Of a stretch of 64,000 bases of DNA, positions 59,478 to 64,000 are shown piece by piece. Below the pieces are notes generated by a model, which saw nothing but the letters and a program-made list of their open reading frames with translations, was not told the origin of the DNA and searched no databases. Source of the DNA: CAWCPR01 sp963797475 (GTDB lineage Bacteria > Chloroflexota > Anaerolineae > Anaerolineales > UBA4823); assembly GCA_963797475.1 (NCBI GenBank), contig CAWCPR010000001.1:2480001-2544000 (forward strand), given 5' to 3'. Made by a program: the position numbers and the translations under genes. Each line of letters starts with the position of its first letter. The stretch's first letter is position 1.

Positions 59478-60455
59478 GTGGTACATTCGACGCGCATCTT
59501 TTGGGCCACGCTACAGCGGCTGTTGATTTTGACTCTGTTGTCTGCTTTTCTAGGGGCCGGCTGCAGCGTCCAGTCCGATCCGCATGGCAAGACTGCCAGC
59601 CAGCCAGCGCCTACAACGGCCCCAATCCAACTGCCGGCAAGTCCGCAGCCCACCTTTACCCCAACCGCCCGGCCTACCCCCACCCCAACGCTTACCGCTT
59701 CTCCCAGCCCCACTGCCAGGCCCAGTCCCACGCCCACTCCTACAGCGTTAGCTTGCTGGCGACAGGGCGGGCAGATCAAAGCCGGAAGCCTGCGCAACCA
59801 ATGGGTGCCTCTGCCCCTCGAATATTTCGTCTACCTCCCGCCTTGCTATGCGGAGCAGCCCGAGCGACGCTACCCCGTACTTTACCTGATCCACGGGCAA
59901 AGCTATAACAATGACCAGTGGGATCGCCTGGGCGCCGATGAAACCGCCGACAGGCTGATCGGCTCGGGCGAGCTCTCACCTTTCATCATCGTGATGCCGC
60001 GCGACCGGTCCTGGACCCGACCGACGAAAGATGGATTCGGCCAGGCGTTAGTCGAAGACCTGATCCCCTACATCGACCAAAATTACCGGACACTCCCGGA
60101 TCGCGCCTTCCGCGCCATAGGCGGGCTTTCCAGGGGCGCAGCCTGGGCCATTCACCTGGGACTGTCCCATTGGGAGCTGTTTGGCGCCATCGGAGCGCAC
60201 AGCCTGCCGGTTTTTTGGGCCGACACATCCCACCTGCGTGCCTGGCTGGATGCCATTCCTCCGCAATCCATGCCGCGCATTTTTATGGATACCGGAGAAA
60301 AAGATTACCTGATCCGATCCACGCTTTGGTTCGAATCCGTCCTCGCCGATAAAAATATTCCCCACGAATGGCATCTGTTTCCCGGCTACCATGAAGAAGA
60401 CTACTGGCGATCACACGTTGAGCTGTATCTCCGTTTCTACGCCCAGGGATGGTAG
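59478..60455 (+). CDS. Secreted lipoprotein esterase (putative esterase/Esterase D family)
   Basis: 325 residues from GTG at 59478. Signal sequence with lipobox LGAGC (Cys about 29), a Pro/Thr-rich linker of about 50 residues, one Cys-Trp, then an alpha/beta hydrolase: YPVLYLIHGQSYNNDQWD, nucleophile in AIGGLSRGAAWAI (GxSxG), acid in FMDTGEKDYLI and His in LFPGYHEEDYW. This is the family of feruloyl esterases, mycolyltransferases and IroE. Surface-anchored hydrolysis of an ester substrate is likely. Confidence 0.88.
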   Translation: MVHSTRIFWATLQRLLILTLLSAFLGAGCSVQSDPHGKTASQPAPTTAPIQLPASPQPTFTPTARPTPTPTLTASPSPTARPSPTPTPTALACWRQGGQIKAGSLRNQWVPLPLEYFVYLPPCYAEQPERRYPVLYLIHGQSYNNDQWDRLGADETADRLIGSGELSPFIIVMPRDRSWTRPTKDGFGQALVEDLIPYIDQNYRTLPDRAFRAIGGLSRGAAWAIHLGLSHWELFGAIGAHSLPVFWADTSHLRAWLDAIPPQSMPRIFMDTGEKDYLIRSTLWFESVLADKNIPHEWHLFPGYHEEDYWRSHVELYLRFYAQGW

Positions 60456-60477
60456 TCGGGCAATTATGCCTTGATGT

Positions 60478-60483
60478 TATAAT
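60478..60483 (+). promoter_or_regulatory. gatC: Extended -10 of a probably leaderless gatC transcript
   Basis: TGTTATAAT, with TATAAT at 60478-60483, seven bases before the ATG at 60491; no Shine-Dalgarno and no good -35. Confidence 0.5.
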
Positions 60484-60490
60484 CTTGCCC

Positions 60491-60778
60491 ATGAAGCTGA
60501 CCCTTGAAGAAGTGGAACACATCGCCGGGCTGGCGCGCCTGGAATTGAGCCCTGAGGAAAAGAATCGCTTTCGCGAGCAGCTCTCGGATATCCTGGAGTA
60601 TGCAGCTCGCCTGCAGAGCCTGGATACCACCGGCATCCAGCCAACTTCAAGTGTGCTGCCAGAACGCAGCGTCCTGCGACCGGACGAGCCTCGCCCGGGT
60701 TTGAGCCTGGAAGATCTGCTGCGCAATGCCCCACAAATCGAAAAAGATCAGTTCCGCGTGCCACCTGTGCTGGATTGA
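60491..60778 (+). CDS. gatC: Asp-tRNA(Asn)/Glu-tRNA(Gln) amidotransferase subunit C
   Basis: 95 residues from ATG at 60491 (MKLTLEEVEHIAGLARLELS); an upstream GTG would add 14 residues but lies inside the promoter. SDILEYAARLQSLDTTGIQPTS and VLRPDEPRPGLSLEDLLRNAP are standard GatC. It clamps GatA and GatB together for transamidation of mischarged tRNA. gatA follows after 99 bases; gatB is not in the window. Confidence 0.95.
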   Translation: MKLTLEEVEHIAGLARLELSPEEKNRFREQLSDILEYAARLQSLDTTGIQPTSSVLPERSVLRPDEPRPGLSLEDLLRNAPQIEKDQFRVPPVLD

Positions 60779-60877
60779 AATTCCCGAACAGGCCTGATCC
60801 CATTGTTTGCGAAAGCCGTACAGCCGCGGCTTTACCGGCAGACGCTTTCGCATTTTTCACAACCGAACAAAGCGATT

Positions 60878-62371
60878 ATGCCCGATCTGACCGACTTAAC
60901 CCTGGCAGATGCCGTTAAATCTCTGCGCCAAGGTGAGTTCTCCAGCCGAGAACTGACCCAGGCTTTCCTGGATCGCATCAACCGCCTGGAAGGCAGCCTG
61001 CAAACTTTCCTGACCCTGACGCCCGAATTAGCGCTGGCTCAGGCTGGCGCAGCCGATGACCGGCTGGTCGCCTGGCGCAGGGATCCGTCTGAACCGCTGC
61101 CGCCTTTGCTGGGCGCGCCTCTGGCGATCAAGGATGTTTTATGCCTTAAAGATGTGCCCTGCACTTGCGGGTCGCTCATCCTGGAAAATTTCGTCCCGCC
61201 GTTCAATGCGACCGCCGTTGGGCATTTGCTGGCTGCCGGGGCGGTCATCCTGGGCAAAACCAACACCGATGAATTTGCCATGGGATCCTCCACGGAAAAC
61301 TCGGCCTATTTCACCACGCACAACCCCTGGAATCTGGAATGCGTGCCCGGCGGTTCGAGCGGAGGCAGTGCGGCTGCGGTAGCCGCCCGTCTGGCCCTGG
61401 CTGCTTTGGGCACCGATACAGGCGGCAGTGTTCGCCAGCCGGCCTCCTTCTGCGGCGTCACAGGCATCAAGCCCACGTATGGCCGGGTTTCGCGCTACGG
61501 GCTGATCGCCTACGGATCGTCGCTGGATGTGGTCGGCGCTATTGGCCGGTCCGCCGAGGATGTCTCCATCCTGTTCAGCTTGATTGCCGGACATGACCCG
61601 TTGGACGCAACCTCCATCGAGCTGCCGGTTCCTGAGATCCATCTGCAACGAGGCGACCTTGGCGGCTTGAGGCTGGGGGTGCCACAAGAATATTTCATCG
61701 CCGGCATTCAGCCCGAGGTGGAAAGCGCTGTCCGCCAGGCGATTGCCGTGCTCGAGTCCCTCGGCGCCCAGGTGCAGCCGGTCAGTTTGCCCCACACCGA
61801 ATACGCCCTGCCGGTCTATTATCTGATCGCCCCGGCAGAAGCTTCCGCCAACCTGGCCCGCTTCGACGGCATTCGCTATGGACCGCGCCAGCCCGCAGAA
61901 ACGATTTGGGAGGTTTTCCGGCGCACCCGCGGCGAGAGATTCGGCCCGGAGGTGAAGCGCCGTATTATGTTGGGCACCTATGCGCTTTCAGCCGGGTACT
62001 ATGACGCTTATTATGGCCAGGCGCAGAAAGTACGCACCCTGATCAAGCAGGATTTCGAGCAGGCTTTTGAACAGGTCGATGTGATCGCCGCTCCGGTTGC
62101 TCCGACGACCGCCTTCCGCATCGGAGAGCACGCCGGCGACCCGCTCTCGATGTACCTGGAAGATGTTTTCACCCTGCCGGCCAACCTGGCTGGCGTCCCT
62201 GGGCTGACTTTCCCGGTAGGTTTCGACAGCCGCGGGCTGCCTGTCGGGATGCAGTTGATGGGGCCGCACTTCCACGAGGAGATCCTCTTCCAGGCCGCGT
62301 ATGCCTACCAACAGGCGACCGATTGGCATACAAAATCGCCGGCGAATTTTCGCGACGAACCGGTAGCATAG
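60878..62371 (+). CDS. gatA: Asp-tRNA(Asn)/Glu-tRNA(Gln) amidotransferase subunit A
   Basis: 497 residues from ATG at 60878 (MPDLTDLTLADAVKSLRQGE). The amidase Ser-cisSer-Lys triad can be placed: Lys in LAIKDVLCLKD, Ser in VPGGSSGGSAAAVAA and nucleophile in DTGGSVRQPASFCG. It frees ammonia from glutamine for GatB. The final codons and TAG stop (GTA GCA TAG) belong to a REP element that begins at 62363. Confidence 0.96.
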   Translation: MPDLTDLTLADAVKSLRQGEFSSRELTQAFLDRINRLEGSLQTFLTLTPELALAQAGAADDRLVAWRRDPSEPLPPLLGAPLAIKDVLCLKDVPCTCGSLILENFVPPFNATAVGHLLAAGAVILGKTNTDEFAMGSSTENSAYFTTHNPWNLECVPGGSSGGSAAAVAARLALAALGTDTGGSVRQPASFCGVTGIKPTYGRVSRYGLIAYGSSLDVVGAIGRSAEDVSILFSLIAGHDPLDATSIELPVPEIHLQRGDLGGLRLGVPQEYFIAGIQPEVESAVRQAIAVLESLGAQVQPVSLPHTEYALPVYYLIAPAEASANLARFDGIRYGPRQPAETIWEVFRRTRGERFGPEVKRRIMLGTYALSAGYYDAYYGQAQKVRTLIKQDFEQAFEQVDVIAAPVAPTTAFRIGEHAGDPLSMYLEDVFTLPANLAGVPGLTFPVGFDSRGLPVGMQLMGPHFHEEILFQAAYAYQQATDWHTKSPANFRDEPVA

Positions 62372-62407
62372 CCGCTTGTCGGCGCCGGGCACAAGGCCCT
62401 ATGCTAC
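62363..62407 (+). repeat. RAYT-associated REP hairpin, copy R1
   Basis: 45 bases with outer arms GTAGCATAG / CTATGCTAC and inner CTTGT / CACAAG around CGGCGCCGGG. Its left arm contains the gatA stop codon. Followed by CTGGGCGCCGG. Confidence 0.9.
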
Positions 62408-62433
62408 CTGGGCGCCGGATTGAATGTTAACCC

Positions 62434-62494
62434 GTAGTATAGCCCCTTGTGGGCGACAGGCCGGGCACGCGACGGGCACAAGGCCCTATGCTAC
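62434..62494 (+). repeat. RAYT-associated REP hairpin, copy R2 (longer variant)
   Basis: 61 bases: GTAGTATAG at the left, CTATGCTAC at the right, with about 16 additional bases (GCCGGGCACGCGAC region) in the middle. It lies 46 bases before the transposase start. Confidence 0.85.
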
Positions 62495-62540
62495 GCGGAC
62501 GCAGGGTTCGTGGATGCGCAATTGTAAATGGGGTAGTTTT

Positions 62541-63029
62541 ATGCCATGGACAAAACCCTGTAAACCACCTGCCAACCAACGGCTCACACCCGAAATATAT
62601 CAGGAGTCCGGGCTGGTGACGTTCGTTACCATCCGCGCCTACAGTAACCTGGTGCCTTTCACGGGCTCAGCCATCAACCAAATGGTCGTCGATACGCTCA
62701 ATGCCGAGCAAGATCGGTTGAGATGCAATGTCTACACCTATTGCCTGATGCCCAACCACATCCATTTCCTGATCAGCCCGCGAATGGACGGCTCTTCCGT
62801 CCTGGCGTATACCGACCAGTTCAAGGGAAAAACCACAAATTCCAGTTGGAAACTCGGCTGGCGTGGAAAACTCTGGCAGCCCCGATTCTTTGATCAAGTG
62901 GTGAGATCGGAGGATGAACTGCGCAGGATTGCAGTGTATATCCTCGAAAATCCTGTTCGGAAGAGCCTGACGGACTCGCCCAATAAATGGCCCTGGTGTG
63001 GAAATTTTAATGAGCTGCCATTATCGTAG
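62541..63029 (+). CDS. REP-associated tyrosine transposase (RAYT, Y1_Tnp/IS200-like)
   Basis: 162 residues from ATG at 62541 (MPWTKPCKPPANQRLTPE), chosen because an open frame beginning at 62424 reads through REP copy R2. LVTFVTIRAYSNLVPF, the HUH motif in CLMPNHIHFLISPR, and KLWQPRFFDQVVRSEDELRRIAVYILENPVRKSL with final PWCG are characteristic. The usual nucleophile Tyr is not obvious; the Tyr of SVLAYTDQFKG is the best candidate. Its stop codon TAG lies in REP copy R3. It has no inverted repeats of its own; REP copies R1-R4 surround it. Confidence 0.88.
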   Translation: MPWTKPCKPPANQRLTPEIYQESGLVTFVTIRAYSNLVPFTGSAINQMVVDTLNAEQDRLRCNVYTYCLMPNHIHFLISPRMDGSSVLAYTDQFKGKTTNSSWKLGWRGKLWQPRFFDQVVRSEDELRRIAVYILENPVRKSLTDSPNKWPWCGNFNELPLS

Positions 63030-63070
63030 CATAGCCGCTTGTCGGCGCCGGGCACAAGGCCCTACGCTAC
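63026..63070 (+). repeat. RAYT-associated REP hairpin, copy R3
   Basis: 45 bases, identical to R1 except CTACGCTAC at the right end. It provides the transposase stop codon (TCG TAG). Followed by CTGGGCGTTGGGATGGG and then a degenerate partial copy (GGGCACACGGCCCCTACG, 63087-63104). Confidence 0.9.
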
Positions 63071-63129
63071 CTGGGCGTTGGGATGGGCACACGGCCCCTA
63101 CGCCGTAAAACTGGTGGGCACACCAACTG

Positions 63130-63174
63130 GTAGCATAGCCGCTTGTCGGCGCCGGGCACAAGGCCCTATGCTAC
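63130..63174 (+). repeat. RAYT-associated REP hairpin, copy R4
   Basis: 45 bases, identical to R1. Followed by CTGGGCATTGGGATGGG, directly upstream (22 bases) of the oligoendopeptidase start. Confidence 0.9.
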
Positions 63175-63195
63175 CTGGGCATTGGGATGGGAACA

Positions 63196-64000
63196 ATGAT
63201 AAAACTACCTGCTACTGCAATTGAATTCCAAAACTGGACCTGGGCTCAAATCGAGCCCTACTACCAGGAATTGATCGACCGTCCCCTGGACGATCAGAGC
63301 GTGTATGCCTGGCTGGCGGATTGGACTGAACTGGCGAGCCTGCTCTCAGAAAGATTCCAGCGATCCTTTCTGGCGACCGCGGTAAATACCCGCGATGAGC
63401 AGGCCGCGCAGCGTTATACCGCATTCCTGGATGAGATCTATCCCTTGCAGCAAAGCATGGAACAGCGCCTGAAAGAAAAGCTGCTTTCCAGCCGGCTTGA
63501 GCCGCAGGGATTCGCCATCCCTTTGCGAAACCTGCGCGCCGAGGCGGACCTGTATTGTGAGGCCAATCTGGAGCTGCTCAGCGAGGAGCTAAAGCTGGGA
63601 ATAGAATACGACCGCATCATCGGCGCCCAAACCGTAAGCTGGCATGGCGAGGAGATCACGGTCGCGCAAATGCAGCCCCATTACCAGAATCCAGACCGGG
63701 ACCAGCGGGAGCAGGCCTGGCGGCTGGCAAGCGCTCGCCAGCTCGCAGACCGGCAATCGATCAACAAGCTTTGGCAGAAACTCCTGGATTTACGCCTGAG
63801 AATCGCGGCGAATGCCGGCAAGCCCGACTACAGGGCCTTCAAATGGCAGGAGATGCTGCGCTTCGACTATACACCCGCTGACTGCATCCAGTTCCACCAG
63901 GCAATCGGGTCGGCGGTCGTCCCGGCGGCGCGGCGCATCTATGAAAAACGCCGCCAGCGCCTGGGAGTGGAAAGCCTGCGACCTTGGGACCTGGATGTCG
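63196..64000 (+). CDS. M3-family oligoendopeptidase (PepF-like), 5' part
   Basis: The first 268 codons are in the window; the gene runs off the right edge before the HExxH zinc site. MIKLPATAIEFQNWTWAQIEP, the region EEITVAQMQPHYQNPDRDQRE and KLLDLRLRIAANAGKPDYRAF match the N-terminal domain of oligoendopeptidase F-like M3 peptidases, which cleave short peptides in the cytoplasm. The start ATG at 63196 follows GATGGGAAC; its promoter must lie in or before the REP copies. Confidence 0.85.
   Translation, partial: MIKLPATAIEFQNWTWAQIEPYYQELIDRPLDDQSVYAWLADWTELASLLSERFQRSFLATAVNTRDEQAAQRYTAFLDEIYPLQQSMEQRLKEKLLSSRLEPQGFAIPLRNLRAEADLYCEANLELLSEELKLGIEYDRIIGAQTVSWHGEEITVAQMQPHYQNPDRDQREQAWRLASARQLADRQSINKLWQKLLDLRLRIAANAGKPDYRAFKWQEMLRFDYTPADCIQFHQAIGSAVVPAARRIYEKRRQRLGVESLRPWDLDV

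Noticed and set aside
60328..60345. tRNA T-loop-like GGTTCGAATCC
   Set aside because: It lies within the esterase reading frame and no acceptor or anticodon arms can be folded around it.
62424..62540. Longer start for the RAYT protein
   Set aside because: The extra 39 codons read through REP copy R2 and have no similarity to the family.

Overview
The window looks like a chromosomal segment of a Chloroflexota bacterium, most likely class Anaerolineae. This is inferred from GC-rich coding with many Pro/Thr linkers, a SpoVS homologue, a Ycf45/SpoIIIAA-like ATPase with a nucleic-acid-binding tail, tandem AI-2E-family permeases, FmdB, a sortase, and multiheme cytochromes in a clone without outer-membrane porin genes. 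No rRNA, tRNA, CRISPR array or prophage was found.

Layout. 1-3226 (minus): tsaD (cut by the window edge), an M24 peptidase, selA and a small membrane protein. 3416-7332: dnaK and dnaA, divergent, with a 638-base gap rich in inverted repeats. 7355-11780 (minus): a HEPN/MNT pair, two AI-2E permeases, a tiny membrane protein and a frameshifted sortase. 11832-19461 (minus): a redox operon coding for an 18-heme and a 42-heme c-type cytochrome, a 2[4Fe-4S] ferredoxin, an FAD oxidoreductase and a b-type-cytochrome-like membrane protein, abutting the remnant of a glycosidase-like gene. 19770-22706: a two-component pair whose regulator is frameshifted, and a frameshifted pentapeptide-repeat gene. 22755-35524: mostly housekeeping and acyl-CoA genes (AAC(3)-like, two crotonases, DinB, SDR, EthD, rhomboid, gmk, fmdB, tmk, Ycf45-like, GNAT, pdxT, pdxS, HAD).

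35525-50237 is a compact carbohydrate locus of three transcription units: gntR-SIS-ROK-SIS (minus), ABC transporter-SIS-ROK-aldolase (plus), and PfkB-KbaZ-LacD-PfkB (minus). The gene set fits import of an amino sugar or ketosamine, phosphorylation (ROK), deamination/isomerisation (SIS), a second phosphorylation (PfkB) and aldol cleavage, that is a galactosamine/tagatose-6-phosphate type route. Two strong divergent promoters flank a small inverted repeat between gntR and the transporter.

50373-58730 (minus) is signalling: a chemoreceptor, an HD-GYP protein with an atypical receiver (Asp to Glu at the phosphorylation site), and a MEDS-PAS-GAF histidine kinase with a NarL-type regulator. 59049-64000 (plus): spoVS, a lipoprotein esterase, gatC, gatA, a REP-associated transposase (RAYT) surrounded by four copies of its palindromic repeat, and the start of an M3 oligoendopeptidase.

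Main points of interest: the 42-heme repeat cytochrome and its operon; two families of small palindromic repeats, of which one sits around a RAYT and supplies stop codons to gatA and to the RAYT itself, while the other is dispersed over 45 kb at gene ends; three single-base frameshifts, two of them in the identical context GAGTTCG; and a possible structured RNA ending in a terminator upstream of the chemoreceptor.
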